Positions 8,295-17,469 of a DNA stretch of 64,000 bases are shown piece by piece. Under the pieces are notes generated by a model. It had not been told where the DNA came from. It was given only the letters and a program-made list of their open reading frames with translations, and searched no databases. Within the stretch, counting starts at the first letter, position 1, and each line of letters opens with the position of its first letter. A program made the position numbers and the translations under genes. The DNA comes from Metabacillus litoralis (GTDB lineage: Bacteria; Bacillota; Bacilli; Bacillales; Bacillaceae): NCBI RefSeq assembly GCF_020524045.1, contig NZ_JAIVKL010000009.1, positions 1 through 64,000 of the forward strand, given 5' to 3'.

Positions 8295-8317
8295 TGTATT
8301 TTGTTGATACAATGTCA

Positions 8318-8347
8318 TTGACTTAATGTCATCGATGGATATATACT
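8318..8347 (+). promoter_or_regulatory. Candidate sigma-A promoter of the kyn operon
   Basis: TTGACT at 8318 and TATACT at 8342 with an 18-bp spacer, 38 bp before the kynU ATG. A direct repeat AATGTCAT flanks the -35 box (8311-8318 and 8325-8332). Confidence 0.5.
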
Positions 8348-8384
8348 AATTATAATAGAAAAATAGGGTGAAAGGTTGGTTGTC

Positions 8385-9665
8385 ATGGTTGATTTTGAAA
8401 GCACAAATGAATATGCCAAAAAGCTTGATAAACAGGATTCTTTGGCAAAGTATCGTGAAGAATTTTATATCCAAGAAGATGGGATCTACCTTGATGGAAA
8501 TTCACTAGGACTTCTTTCAAAAAGAGCAGAAAAATCGTTATTAGATTTACTAGATTCATGGAAGAAATATGGAATTGATGGTTGGACAAGTGGAGATCAT
8601 CCGTGGTTTTATTTGTCTGAGAAATTAGGGGAACAGATGGCACCTATTGTAGGGGCAAATGCTAACGAAGTTATTGTAAGCGGTTCCACAACAGTGAATC
8701 TTCATCAGTTAGTATCAACCTTTTATAAGCCGGAGAATCATAAAACAAAGATATTAGCAGATGAATTAAATTTTCCAAGTGATATTTACGCACTAAAAAG
8801 TCAACTAAAATTAAAAGGGTATGATCCTAACGAGCATCTCGTTGAGGTGAGAAGTGATGATGGTCATACACTCAATGAAGCTGATATTATTGCTGCAATG
8901 ACAGATGATATTGCACTAATCGTCTTACCAGGCGTGTTATATCGCAGCGGGCAAGTGTTAGATATGAAAAGGTTAACAAAAGAAGCTCATAAACGAAATA
9001 TATTGATAGGATTTGATCTTTGTCACTCCATCGGATCGATTACTCATGAGTTAAGTGCATGGGATGTTGATTTTGCTTTTTGGTGTAATTATAAGCATCT
9101 GAATGGTGGTCCAGGAGGAACAGGGGGTTTGTATGTAAATCAACGACATTTTGGAACAGAGCCAGGTCTTGCGGGATGGTTTAGTTCTAGAAAAGATAAA
9201 CAATTTGATATGAATCATGAATTAGCAGCAGCTGATGATTCGGGTGCTTATCAAATAGGCACACCTAATATTTTCAGTATGGCGCCAATTATCGGAGCAC
9301 TAGAGATGTTCAATGAAGTTGGTATGGATAACATTCGTGAAAAATCTCTTAAGCTCACAAACTATTTTATGGAATTAATCAAAGCTGAATTAGATGGTTT
9401 TGGTTTGAACATTCGTAATCCTATTGAGGATCATAAAAGAGGTGGGCATATCTATTTGGAGCATCCTGAAGCAGCTAGAATTTGCAAAGCACTTAAAGCT
9501 GATGGAGTGATTCCAGACTTTCGTACACCGAACGGCATTCGTTTAGCACCAGTTGCTTTATATAACACCTACGAAGATGTATGGCAAGCTGTTCAAATTC
9601 TGAAGAGTATTATGAAGGAAGAAAAATATAAGAAATTTGAAAATAAACGAGGAGTTGTTGCATAG
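8385..9665 (+). CDS. kynU: Kynureninase
   Basis: A 426-residue PLP enzyme (fold type I, kynureninase family) that cleaves L-kynurenine to anthranilate and alanine in the cytoplasm. Visible marks are [13 protein letters not shown] near the N-terminus, [13 protein letters not shown] (substrate site), GFDLCHSIG with the PLP-nitrogen Asp at about 211, and [17 protein letters not shown] with the Schiff-base Lys at about 237. I start at the ATG with AAAGG 10 nt before; a TTG at 8376 would add three residues. First gene of kynU-kynB-kynA, with only 3 nt between its stop and kynB. Confidence 0.95.
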   Translation: MVDFESTNEYAKKLDKQDSLAKYREEFYIQEDGIYLDGNSLGLLSKRAEKSLLDLLDSWKKYGIDGWTSGDHPWFYLSEKLGEQMAPIVGANANEVIVSGSTTVNLHQLVSTFYKPENHKTKILADELNFPSDIYALKSQLKLKGYDPNEHLVEVRSDDGHTLNEADIIAAMTDDIALIVLPGVLYRSGQVLDMKRLTKEAHKRNILIGFDLCHSIGSITHELSAWDVDFAFWCNYKHLNGGPGGTGGLYVNQRHFGTEPGLAGWFSSRKDKQFDMNHELAAADDSGAYQIGTPNIFSMAPIIGALEMFNEVGMDNIREKSLKLTNYFMELIKAELDGFGLNIRNPIEDHKRGGHIYLEHPEAARICKALKADGVIPDFRTPNGIRLAPVALYNTYEDVWQAVQILKSIMKEEKYKKFENKRGVVA

Positions 9666-9668
9666 CAC

Positions 9669-10298
9669 ATGTCAACAAATAAATGGATTGATATATCACA
9701 GCCTTTAACAAATGATATTGCCCATTGGCCTGGAGATACAGCATTTACCTATGATACGGCATTTTCAAAGAAGCAGACAGGATCTGTGAACATTGGAAAA
9801 ATAACAACAAGCTTGCACACGGGAACTCATATTGATGCCCCATTTCATTTTCATAATGAAGGTGAAAAGGTGCTTGATCTTGATATAAATTTATATGTTG
9901 GTCACGCTAAATTAATTGATGTATCTTCATTTAACAAAATTGATTGCAACGTATTAAGTCGTTTTGATCTAGAGGGAGTATCTAGATTACTATTAAAAAC
10001 TGTGAAACATAGTGATTCAACTGTTTTTCCAGCTGAAATTCCTTATCTTTCAGAAGATATTGCCCCATTCTTAAAAGAAAAAGGAGTTTTCTTATTAGGT
10101 GTTGATGTGCCTTCTGTTGATCCGTTAGATAGCAAGGATATGAAAACACATCATGCGTTATACCAGCATCACATTCATATTTTAGAAAATATTGTTGTTG
10201 ATCACGTTGAAGAGGGAGACTATGAATTAATTGCTTTACCACTTCCAATTAAAGAAGGTGACGGAAGTCCTGTTCGTGCAGTGATTCGACAAATGTAA
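9669..10298 (+). CDS. kynB: Kynurenine formamidase
   Basis: A 209-residue cyclase-family (PF04199) arylformamidase that hydrolyses N-formyl-L-kynurenine to kynurenine and formate. The metal-binding motif LHTGTHIDAPFHF at about 49-61 (HxGTHxDxPxHF) is intact, as is the second region with GVDVPSVDPLDSKD and the downstream HH pair. Length matches bacterial KynB. It sits directly between kynU and kynA, which makes the pathway assignment secure. Confidence 0.95.
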   Translation: MSTNKWIDISQPLTNDIAHWPGDTAFTYDTAFSKKQTGSVNIGKITTSLHTGTHIDAPFHFHNEGEKVLDLDINLYVGHAKLIDVSSFNKIDCNVLSRFDLEGVSRLLLKTVKHSDSTVFPAEIPYLSEDIAPFLKEKGVFLLGVDVPSVDPLDSKDMKTHHALYQHHIHILENIVVDHVEEGDYELIALPLPIKEGDGSPVRAVIRQM

Positions 10299-10343
10299 AC
10301 AAATAGATTGATTTTACTAGAGTTTTAGAGGAGGATAAAAAAG

Positions 10344-11195
10344 ATGAATCAAAAACACCAAGACGTGAACGCTACTAGCTCAGAAAAACATATTCATACA
10401 GACTTTACAAACAATATGACATATGGTGAGTATTTAAATTTAGATAAAATATTATCTGCTCAAAATAGATTATCAGGTCATCATGATGAAATGCTGTTTA
10501 TCGTGATTCACCAAGTCAGTGAACTATGGATGAAGCTGATTCTTCATGAAACACAGGCGGCTATTAAGTCGATTGAAAGTGATGAGTTGTCAACTGCACA
10601 AAAACGTTTGGCAAGAGTGTCTAAAACACAATCTCAAATTATTCAAGCTTGGGATGTTCTTTCAACAATGACACCATCAGAATATATGGAATTCCGTGAT
10701 TCTTTAGGGCAAGCATCAGGATTTCAATCATATCAATATCGAATGATTGAATTTGCACTTGGCTATAAAACAGATCATGTCTTAAAAATCTATCAAAAAG
10801 ATCCTGAATTACATAAAACACTAACACAAGCCTTTGAAGCAAAAAGTTTATATGATGTTGCCATTGCTGCTTTACATCGAGCAGGATTACATATTGATGA
10901 AGAAATCTTAAATCGAGATGTAACAAAAACGTATCAAGATCATGAATCTGTACGTTTAGCTTGGATGGAAGTTTATCGGAACACAGATAAGTACTGGGAG
11001 CTATACGAATTAGCAGAAAAGTTAATAGATCTTGAGGATTGGCTACAGCAATGGCGCTTTCGACACATGAAAACAGTAGAAAGAGTCATTGGCTTCAAAA
11101 TGGGCACTGGTGGTTCTTCAGGAGTGGGATATTTGAAAAAAGTGCTTGATCAACGATTTTTCCCTGAGTTATGGGCAATTCGAACAGAATTATAA
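10344..11195 (+). CDS. kynA: Tryptophan 2,3-dioxygenase
   Basis: A 283-residue heme dioxygenase that opens the indole ring of L-tryptophan to N-formylkynurenine, the first step of the pathway. Family signature: [20 protein letters not shown], then [20 protein letters not shown], and near the C-terminus [20 protein letters not shown] with the proximal heme His, followed by GGSSGVGYL. Its start has AGGAGG 8 nt upstream. With kynU and kynB it converts tryptophan to anthranilate plus alanine and formate. Confidence 0.96.
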   Translation: MNQKHQDVNATSSEKHIHTDFTNNMTYGEYLNLDKILSAQNRLSGHHDEMLFIVIHQVSELWMKLILHETQAAIKSIESDELSTAQKRLARVSKTQSQIIQAWDVLSTMTPSEYMEFRDSLGQASGFQSYQYRMIEFALGYKTDHVLKIYQKDPELHKTLTQAFEAKSLYDVAIAALHRAGLHIDEEILNRDVTKTYQDHESVRLAWMEVYRNTDKYWELYELAEKLIDLEDWLQQWRFRHMKTVERVIGFKMGTGGSSGVGYLKKVLDQRFFPELWAIRTEL

Positions 11196-11304
11196 AGAAT
11201 AAGAGAGAGTAGATTACATTCGTTTTGATAAGAGATGTGTGTTTGTATCATGTTTCAAAAGCATCTACAAAACCAAAACGATAGGTAAGAAGGGGATGGA
11301 TCGA

Positions 11305-12654
11305 GTGAGTAAAAATAGAGAGCAATGGTCATCTAAATTTGGATTCATAATGGCTTCAGCAGGCGCTGCGATTGGCCTCGGGGCAATATGGAAATTTCCA
11401 TATGTAACAGGTATGAGTGGTGGAGGAGCGTTTTTACTAATGTTCATCGCTTTTACGATTCTTATCGGTCTTCCAATGTTAATTTCTGAGTTTATCATTG
11501 GACGTAGTGCACAAAAGGAAGCTGTTTCAGCTTATCGCAAGTTAGCGCCAAATAGCTTTTGGACAATAACAGGACCATTAGGGGTAATCGGTTGTTTTCT
11601 GTTGTTATCATTTTATGCCGTTGTTGGAGGCTGGGTTTTAATTTATAGCATGATGGCGATAAGTGGAAATGTCATCGGAGCTGATGTTAGCTATCCTGAT
11701 TTATTTGGTAAAATCACGGCAACACCAACGACAACATTACTTGGTTTAGCAGCATTTTTATTGATTAATATTCTCGTTATTTCAATTGGTATTAAAAATG
11801 GAATTGAAAAAGCAAGCAAATATATGATGCCGCTTCTATTTGTCTTCTTTGTGATTCTTGTTGTGAGAGCATTAACTTTAGAAGGTGCAATGGAAGGTAT
11901 TGAGTTTTTCTTAAAACCGGATTTCTCAAGTATCACTGGTGAATCCATCCTGTATGCACTTGGGCAATCTTTCTTTGCTTTAGCTGTTGGATTTTCTTGT
12001 ATGGTCACATATAGCTCTTATTTAGATAAAAAAGTTAGTATTCCATCATCAGCAGGTTCTGTTGTTATCATGAATATCTTTGTTTCAATTCTTGCAGGGC
12101 TTGCGATTTTTCCGGTTGTGTTTGCTTTTGATTTTGAGCCAGAACAAGGACCAGGCTTATTATTTATGGTGTTACCTGCAGTGTTTTCACAAATTCCAGC
12201 TGGAGAATTCTTTTTAGGTGTATTCTTGTTATTATTTCTGTTTGCAACATTAACGTCTTCCTTTAGCTTATTAGAAATTATCGTATCTGCATTTACCGAA
12301 AGTGGAAAACGTTCAAGGAAAAAAGCAGCATGGATATCTGGTATCGTTGTATTCTTCGCAGGCATTCCAGCTGCATTATCTTTCAGCACACTACAGAAGT
12401 TTGAAATTTTCGGGAAAACTGTTTTTAATGCAACAGACTTTCTCGTCAGTAATATCATGCTACCACTAGGCTGTTTGCTAATCGCGGTATTCATTTCATT
12501 CAAAATGAATAAACAGCTTGTGAAAGATGAATTTACGTTAAGCAACAAATTATCACCTGCGATGTTCACACTTTGGAGCTTTTTGATGAAGTGGGTTGTG
12601 CCAGTTACAATTATTGTTGTGTTTTTAAGTACACTTGGGATTATTAAAGGGTAA
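11305..12654 (+). CDS. NSS-family Na+-dependent amino acid symporter
   Basis: About 449 residues with 11 predicted membrane helices, of the neurotransmitter:sodium symporter (SLC6/LeuT) family. TM1 has GAAIGLGAIWKFPYVTGMSG and GGGAFLL, the LeuT sodium/substrate signature. GTG at 11305 is preferred because AAGGGG lies 9 nt upstream; the ATG at 11296 abuts that site, and a reading from 11239 has no ribosome binding site. It is the fourth gene of the kyn unit, 109 nt after kynA, and ends in a terminator. Tryptophan import is the natural inference, since the family contains a known bacterial tryptophan symporter (TnaT), but the substrate is not readable from sequence. Confidence 0.9.
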   Translation: MSKNREQWSSKFGFIMASAGAAIGLGAIWKFPYVTGMSGGGAFLLMFIAFTILIGLPMLISEFIIGRSAQKEAVSAYRKLAPNSFWTITGPLGVIGCFLLLSFYAVVGGWVLIYSMMAISGNVIGADVSYPDLFGKITATPTTTLLGLAAFLLINILVISIGIKNGIEKASKYMMPLLFVFFVILVVRALTLEGAMEGIEFFLKPDFSSITGESILYALGQSFFALAVGFSCMVTYSSYLDKKVSIPSSAGSVVIMNIFVSILAGLAIFPVVFAFDFEPEQGPGLLFMVLPAVFSQIPAGEFFLGVFLLLFLFATLTSSFSLLEIIVSAFTESGKRSRKKAAWISGIVVFFAGIPAALSFSTLQKFEIFGKTVFNATDFLVSNIMLPLGCLLIAVFISFKMNKQLVKDEFTLSNKLSPAMFTLWSFLMKWVVPVTIIVVFLSTLGIIKG

Positions 12655-12661
12655 TATGTTG

Positions 12662-12695
12662 GGCACTTTCTCTACTATGGGGAAGTGCTTTTTTT
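12662..12695 (+). terminator. Terminator of the kyn-transporter unit
   Basis: GCACTTTC / GGAAGTGC stem (with a G-T pair) and a run of seven T, 7 nt after the stop codon. Confidence 0.8.
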
Positions 12696-12760
12696 GTTGT
12701 GTTGTGTGCCTGGGAGGTGAATTTGGTTTGAGGGTTTGCGGTTTTTGTCGAAAATAGTCT

Positions 12761-12880
12761 AATCGACGATAAATCCGCAGAATCGCTGATAAATCCGCAG
12801 AATCGCTGATAAATCTGGAAAATCGCTGATAAATCCGCAGAATCGCTAATAAATTCGAAAAATCGCCGATAAAATTGATT
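12761..12880. repeat. 20-bp tandem array 1
   Basis: Six head-to-tail units of exactly 20 bp, consensus AATCGCTGATAAATCCGCAG, the last one degenerate. A leader TTTGCGGTTTTTGTCGAAAA precedes it and ACCTACGAAA follows at 12891. The leader, array and trailer together are repeated downstream (array 2). It lies between the transporter terminator and the antiporter gene, in non-coding DNA. Confidence 0.8.
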
Positions 12881-12958
12881 TCGATGTAGAGACCTACGAA
12901 AGTGTGCTGGGGAGGTGAGTGTGTTTGGTGGATTTGCGGTTTTTGTCGAAAATAGTCT

Positions 12959-13058
12959 AATCGCTGATAAATTCGCAGAATCGAAGATAAATCCGAAAAA
13001 TCGAAGATAAATCCGCAGAATCGTCGATAAATTCGAAAAATCGCCGATATATTTGAAT
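12959..13058. repeat. 20-bp tandem array 2
   Basis: Five 20-bp units of the same family as array 1 but with more variants (AATCGAAGATAAATCCGAAA type). It has the same leader (TTTGCGGTTTTTGTCGAAAA at 12934) and trailer (ACCTACGAAA) as array 1, so the whole block of about 190 bp was duplicated and then diverged. Confidence 0.8.
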
Positions 13059-13204
13059 TCGATGTGCAAACCTACGAAAAATACTTACTCTGAAGCTACT
13101 TATAATGCAATTCTGTCATCTTTTTAGCTTATGTATATCAAACAAAAGCTAAACTACATTTTTAAAATATGATTTATTTCTAAATTCATTAAATAAGGAT
13201 GTTT

Positions 13205-13367
13205 TCGCAAACATTGTTGCTTTTAAATACCAAGAAATCTGCTTTGTATGAAATCCAGTGCATCTTTTCTTCATATGTAAGGAATCTTTATGCATAAATA
13301 CACTGTTTTTAAAGCATATTTTGGTTACATAGCAACATTCTTTCAGAAAAGAGCCTTAAATAAAAAT
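13205..13367 (-). repeat. Dispersed repeat family A, diverged copy
   Basis: About 160 bp with the family's inverted ends: TTTTCGCAAACATTGTTGCT at the left and AGCAACATTCTTTCAGAAAA plus GAGCCTTA at the right. The interior keeps GCATCTTTTCTTC. Orientation is opposite to the copy at 5113. Confidence 0.5.
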
Positions 13368-13696
13368 GATGTTCGGAATTAAAAACCTGTTTAAAGTCAT
13401 AAATGAATAGGGAATTTACTAATAAGTCACTCTGCAGTAGGTTTGTTGCTTGTTGAAGGAAAGATGATTTGCAAACATTGTTTTTTAACCATTTATGAAA
13501 AAAGTAAAAACCTTCACACTATTTCACTAGTAATCACACATATTTTCCGAAAAGATCCAATAATAAAGGATATAAGCAGACAGTATATAATTACATAAGG
13601 GTAGATCCGTTTCTGAATAGTTAAGCAGGGTTATACTGTGTATTATTGTATTTACATAAGAATTTTAAGTATTTGAAAAAAAAGGGGGAATAAAAA
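13368..13696. other. Intergenic DNA before antiporter gene
   Basis: AT-rich, without a plausible ORF. A short stretch at 13440-13490 (GTTTGTTGCTTGTTGAAGG onward) recalls a decayed family A element. The region should hold the promoter of the antiporter gene, but no clear -35/-10 pair stands out. Confidence 0.3.
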
Positions 13697-14656
13697 TTGT
13701 CTTATCTTTTATTAATTGTCGGTCTTGCCTTACTTATCAAGGGAGCAGATTATTTTGTAGAAGGGGCATCAAGTATTGCACGTTCATTAAATGTGTCTCC
13801 TTTGTTGATTGGTTTGACGATTGTTGCTTTTGGAACAAGTTCACCTGAAGCAACGGTTAGTATTATTGCTGCTCTAGAGGGGAATGCTGGAGTAGCGCTA
13901 GGGAATGTTGTAGGTAGTAATATTTTTAATATCACGTTAGTTGTTGGGATCACGGCTTTATTAAATCCGCTGAAAGTAGAAAGTGAAACCATTCGCAAGG
14001 AAATTCCTTATACGTTATTGGCGAGCACTGTTTTATTTGTATTAATAAGTGATATGACATTGCAATCATTAAATGAAAATTTCATTACAAGAAGTGATGG
14101 ATTCATTTTATTACTATTTTTTGCAATCTTTTTATATTACATACTTGAAGTGGCAAGACATAGTCGAGATCAAGTGAAGCAAGAAACCGCAGATTCTTCT
14201 CCGGTATCTTCACGTACGAAGAATATTCTTTTTACAATTGGAGGACTCGCTGCGATCATCTTTGGTGGCGACATTGTTGTTGATCATGCAACAAAGATTG
14301 CTTTTTCCTTTGGCATGAGTGAAACCTTGGTAGGATTAACAATCGTTGCAATAGGAACATCACTTCCAGAGTTAATCACGTCAATAACAGCTGCAATTAA
14401 AAAAGAAAGTGAAATTGCTCTTGGTAATATAGTCGGAAGTAATATATTTAATATTTTGTTTGTGTTAGGATCAGCTTCTGTTGTATCACCACTAGCTGTT
14501 GATGGCAAAATTTTTATAGATGTTTTCCTGATGATCATAATAACGGTTATTCTGCTAGTTTTCTCAAGAACTGGCTTTAGAATAGGTAAACGTGAAGGTG
14601 TATTTCTCATTATTGCGTATATCGTTTATATGGCATATATCATTATGAGAAATTAA
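13697..14656 (+). CDS. Calcium/sodium antiporter (CaCA family, YrbG-like)
   Basis: A 319-residue membrane protein with two homologous halves of five helices each, the inverted-repeat plan of K+-independent CaCA antiporters. Each half has the alpha-repeat: GTSSPEATVSIIAA with GNVVGSNIFNITL (about 48-82), and GTSLPELITSITAA with GNIVGSNIFNILF (about 222-256). The acidic residues that bind Ca2+ are present. It likely exports Ca2+ in exchange for Na+ or H+. The start is TTG with AAGGGGG 8 nt upstream. Single-gene unit. Confidence 0.92.
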   Translation: MSYLLLIVGLALLIKGADYFVEGASSIARSLNVSPLLIGLTIVAFGTSSPEATVSIIAALEGNAGVALGNVVGSNIFNITLVVGITALLNPLKVESETIRKEIPYTLLASTVLFVLISDMTLQSLNENFITRSDGFILLLFFAIFLYYILEVARHSRDQVKQETADSSPVSSRTKNILFTIGGLAAIIFGGDIVVDHATKIAFSFGMSETLVGLTIVAIGTSLPELITSITAAIKKESEIALGNIVGSNIFNILFVLGSASVVSPLAVDGKIFIDVFLMIIITVILLVFSRTGFRIGKREGVFLIIAYIVYMAYIIMRN

Positions 14657-14865
14657 AGAATTCTTTAACTGTTATATTAAATTACGTTTTTAGCGAGGAA
14701 CTTTCAGGTTGATTTGAAAAAAAAAAGGGAAGAAATATTGAAAGAGCCTTACTCGTGTCTTTTTTAAGATACATTCTCTATAGGACAGTAAGTAAATCAC
14801 TGTAGTGGAATGAAGCATGCACACATTGTTTAACAAAGCTCTTCATAAAAAAATGAGGTGAAATC

Positions 14866-15783
14866 ATGAAATATAGAAGATTAGGTAAAACAGATTTAAG
14901 GGTTTCTGTTGTTGGTATTGGGACATGGCAATTTGGTGGCGAATGGGGAAAGGTTTTTACGCAATCAGAGGTAGATGCGATTTTTTCACATGCTAAAGAT
15001 CTGGGAATTAATTTAATTGATACGGCCGAATGTTATGGTCCACATCATATGTCAGAAAAATTTATTGGTGATTATTTATCACGACATAATAGAGATGATT
15101 GGGTAGTCGCTTCTAAATTCGGGCATAAGTGGCATGACCAAAGAGAGGCGTCATGGAATGTGGATGATATTCTTGTACAGTTAGATGAATCGTTAAAAGC
15201 ATTAAAAACAGATTATATCGATCTTTACCAATTTCATTCTGGATCTGATGAAGTTTTTAAGTCTGATGATTTATGGACAATGCTTGATAAGCAAATACAG
15301 GCAGGGAAAATTCGCAACTTAGGAATCTCAATTGGAGCAAACGATAATATCTATCAAACATCCAAAGCTAGTGAAGTGAATGCCAAAGCAATTCAAGTTG
15401 TTTATAACCGTCTTGATCAAGTTCCTGAGGAAGAGGTTTTTCCTTCTTGTATTCAACAAGATTTAGGAGTATTAGCTCGAGTGCCATTAGCTAGTGGGTT
15501 TTTGAGTGGCAAATATCATCCAGGTGCTTCTTTTCAAGATGTTGTTCGTAAAAAACATCAGCAAGAGGTTATCGATGAAAAGCTACGTTTAGTCGAGAAA
15601 ATCAAGCAAGAAGAAGTACCAGAAGGAGTTAATATGGCCACTTGGGCTTTAGCTTGGTGCTTACAACATCCTGCAGTCACGTCAGTTATTCCAGGGTGTA
15701 AAAATCCCGAACAGGTTGAAGCGAATGCAAGAGCTGCAGATTTGAGCTTGGTGAGTGATCAACATCCAAGTGCGATGAAATAA
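14866..15783 (+). CDS. Aldo/keto reductase
   Basis: A 305-residue NADPH-dependent oxidoreductase of the aldo/keto reductase superfamily (TIM barrel). The catalytic residues are visible: Asp in NLIDTAECYG with Tyr of the same motif, Lys in VVASKFGHKW, and His in YQFHSGSDE. Near the C-terminus PGCKNPEQVEANARA is the cofactor-binding end typical of the YccK/IolS/GSP69-type subgroup. Substrates of these enzymes are carbonyl compounds and cannot be named here. AATGAGGTG precedes the ATG. Monocistronic, with a perfect terminator. Confidence 0.93.
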   Translation: MKYRRLGKTDLRVSVVGIGTWQFGGEWGKVFTQSEVDAIFSHAKDLGINLIDTAECYGPHHMSEKFIGDYLSRHNRDDWVVASKFGHKWHDQREASWNVDDILVQLDESLKALKTDYIDLYQFHSGSDEVFKSDDLWTMLDKQIQAGKIRNLGISIGANDNIYQTSKASEVNAKAIQVVYNRLDQVPEEEVFPSCIQQDLGVLARVPLASGFLSGKYHPGASFQDVVRKKHQQEVIDEKLRLVEKIKQEEVPEGVNMATWALAWCLQHPAVTSVIPGCKNPEQVEANARAADLSLVSDQHPSAMK

Positions 15784-15790
15784 TACAAAG

Positions 15791-15816
15791 AGGTTGGGAT
15801 ATCCCAACCTTTTTTG
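15791..15816 (+). terminator. Terminator of aldo/keto reductase gene
   Basis: Perfect AGGTTGGGAT / ATCCCAACCT stem with essentially no loop spacer, followed by a T run. Confidence 0.8.
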
Positions 15817-15834
15817 TATTATTTAAAGGCTATG

Positions 15835-16010
15835 TTAAAGATAAAGGTTGATTTTTAGCACTTTGTTGATTGGAGTGAAAGGCATGAGACTCCTGCGGGA
15901 GAAGCTTGTCGAAGGAAGACCCCACAGGCGCTTGCGCCGAGGAGGCTTCCGGACTGCCCGCGGAAAGCGAATGCCTGTAACGGAAATCAACCTCAAAGTT
16001 TAACAGAGCT
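15835..16010 (+). repeat. Dispersed repeat family B, copy 1
   Basis: About 175 bp of GC-richer sequence than its surroundings, with ends GTTGATTGGAGTGAAAGGCA and the complement of GCGAATGCCTGTAACGGAAA; the two arms pair over much of their length. The centre has GACCCCACAGGCGCTTGCGC. The same element occurs inverted at 56565-56772 and as a shorter relative at 56890-57025. This kind of element is widespread in Bacillaceae genomes. Confidence 0.7.
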
Positions 16011-16031
16011 TATTTAAATTAAACGAGAAGG

Positions 16032-16334
16032 TTAAATCGAACGTAATGCTTCATCTAAGTCTTTAAATCCACTAACATCCTCATGGTTTGGATCATCTGT
16101 TTCAATCGTCCACTCTTGGTTTCCAGGTTCTAAGTGACCATCTTCTTTTTTGATGTATGGAGTATGTACCATAAATGATTTGCCATCTTTTCTAATTGTG
16201 TATCCGATATGATAAAGATCTTTTTGGCCTTCTTCTTCAAAAACACCAATATCTTCGATTCCATATTTATTCATAAGAGGCGAAAAGGAATGTTGTAACT
16301 CATGAATAACTGATTCTCTATTGTTTATTTCCAT
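16032..16334 (-). CDS. DUF5634-like protein
   Basis: About 100 residues from the ATG at 16334: MEINNRESVIHELQHSF, then DIGVFEEEGQKDLYHIGYTI, SFMVHTPYIKKEDGHLEP, EWTIETDDP and DVSGFKDLDEAL. Length and these blocks agree with the small DUF5634 family of Bacillus; function unknown. The frame stays open upstream to 16523 (163 residues), overlapping the next gene. I prefer the inner start because AAAGGA lies 11 nt before it (8 nt before an adjacent TTG). The upstream stretch is protein-like in places (RFFTTRAIKTF), so an N-terminal extension or a fused relic cannot be excluded. Confidence 0.65.
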   Translation of the reverse strand: MEINNRESVIHELQHSFSPLMNKYGIEDIGVFEEEGQKDLYHIGYTIRKDGKSFMVHTPYIKKEDGHLEPGNQEWTIETDDPNHEDVSGFKDLDEALRSI

Positions 16335-16471
16335 CAATGAACAAATCCTTTCTTCCAAAATGTATCTATCCTTAATATGCCAGAAAACCAGCGAATTAAC
16401 CGTTCCTTTGTCAAAAGTTTTAATCGCACGAGTAGTGAAAAATCGACTGTTCTTATTGAACACCCGCCCCG

Positions 16472-16780
16472 TTAGTTGAATTTTTCCTTTTTGGCTTTTA
16501 CCAAGCTCCATGATAATACCCAAGTAATCCCAATGAAAAATAATTCTAATATGTAAGATTCAGAGTCATTCATATGAATAGCAAAAAATTGTGATGAATC
16601 AGATGAATAAAAATAAACACACACCCAAATATAAAAAAGTATGGATAATATCACATGTATTATAGGTCCTATTATCACTTTTCCTGTAATCCACGCCAAT
16701 AAAGTCCCGAGAATGATAGCGATTGGAACTTCAAGCACTTCCAAAACATATGGGTCAAACCAAGTAGAAGCACTTATCAT
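16472..16780 (-). CDS. Small membrane protein of unknown function
   Basis: A 102-residue protein with three hydrophobic segments at about 16-36, 40-58 and 76-95, ending in a basic tail (KAKKEKFN). No family is recognised. The start has GAGGTG 7 nt upstream, which supports real translation. It lies 137 nt upstream of the DUF5634-like gene on the same strand and may form an operon with it. Confidence 0.6.
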   Translation of the reverse strand: MISASTWFDPYVLEVLEVPIAIILGTLLAWITGKVIIGPIIHVILSILFYIWVCVYFYSSDSSQFFAIHMNDSESYILELFFIGITWVLSWSLVKAKKEKFN

Positions 16781-16875
16781 TTAGTGTCACCTCATTTCTC
16801 ATTAGATAATTTCATGCTATTTCTTCCACAAATTGGCCTCTTTAGTTTAACATTAATTTCCTTTTTATGGGCATG

Positions 16876-16904
16876 AAAAAGCATCCCCTATTTAGGAATG
16901 CACC
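16876..16904 (-). terminator. Terminator downstream of the broken small gene
   Basis: Read on the minus strand: GCATTCC / GGGATGC stem with loop TAAATA-type and a following TTTTT. It lies about 40 nt after the stop codon of the ORF at 16945-17175. Confidence 0.6.
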
Positions 16905-16944
16905 CGCTTATTGAATAAGACAACTTAAGTTTATCTCACCTTTT

Positions 16945-17175
16945 TCACGATTGGTTATCATCAACAAACCGCAACATTTCTTTTGATACAGAAATAACGT
17001 CTTCTTGGTTGAAAATCATACAAGCTGTACCCCCACCATATTTCTCGTGTTCAAATTCACCAAGGACTGTAACATATCCCTTTTGAAAAAAATAAATGAG
17101 TTCTCCGTCGTGTTCGTCAACAGCACTTAATTCGTTAAATAAATATGCTTAGAGCGGTCTTTCATAAAACTGCAT
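16945..17175 (-). pseudogene. Small gene interrupted by an in-frame stop at codon 9
   Basis: On the minus strand an AGGAGG site precedes ATG at 17175. The frame reads MQFYERPL, then TAA at 17151-17149, then continues open for 67 codons to a TGA at 16945-16947. The downstream part looks like real protein: ELSAVDEHDGELIYFFQKGY, then VTVLGEFEHEKYGGGTACMI and FNQEDVISVSKEMLRFVDD. No other start codon with a ribosome binding site lies between. With its own terminator, this looks like a 76-residue gene with one nonsense mutation. No family is recognised. A sequencing error in this copy is the main alternative. Confidence 0.6.
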
Positions 17176-17469
17176 TGCACTGCCTCCTGATTTGCTTCGT
17201 AGCATACTCTTTTATATACAACACCATTATCCAAATTGTAACAGATCTTATTCTACTTAACTGCCCGTTTGTTGGACAAAGTTCTTTAACACATTTTACT
17301 AAAAGTAAGTCAATAAACCTTTAATTTCCACATGTAGAAGTGCAATTTAAGTACAATTTGCTCAACAAAATAGCCTATAATTTCATATAAAAAAAGTATT
17401 CAATTAAGGGTACAAATGATACTTTTGAATTCCAAATTGTACTACTTCATTTTTTACATAGTTTTTTAC
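17176..17469. other. Intergenic, nothing recognised
   Basis: AT-rich sequence containing the promoter side of the broken gene. No ORF, repeat or hairpin worth calling was seen. Confidence 0.3.

Noticed and set aside
12018-12569. A 183-codon minus-strand ORF opposite the NSS transporter gene
   Set aside because: It is an antisense shadow of a well-supported membrane protein gene, with composition typical of reversed hydrophobic codons.
12761-13058. CRISPR array
   Set aside because: Units are contiguous 20-mers with no unique spacers and there are no cas genes in the window.
12644-13069. A 141-codon minus-strand ORF with repeated DSADLSAI/FCGFISDS phrases
   Set aside because: It simply translates the 20-bp tandem arrays through shifting frames; there is no ribosome binding site and it begins within a terminator region.
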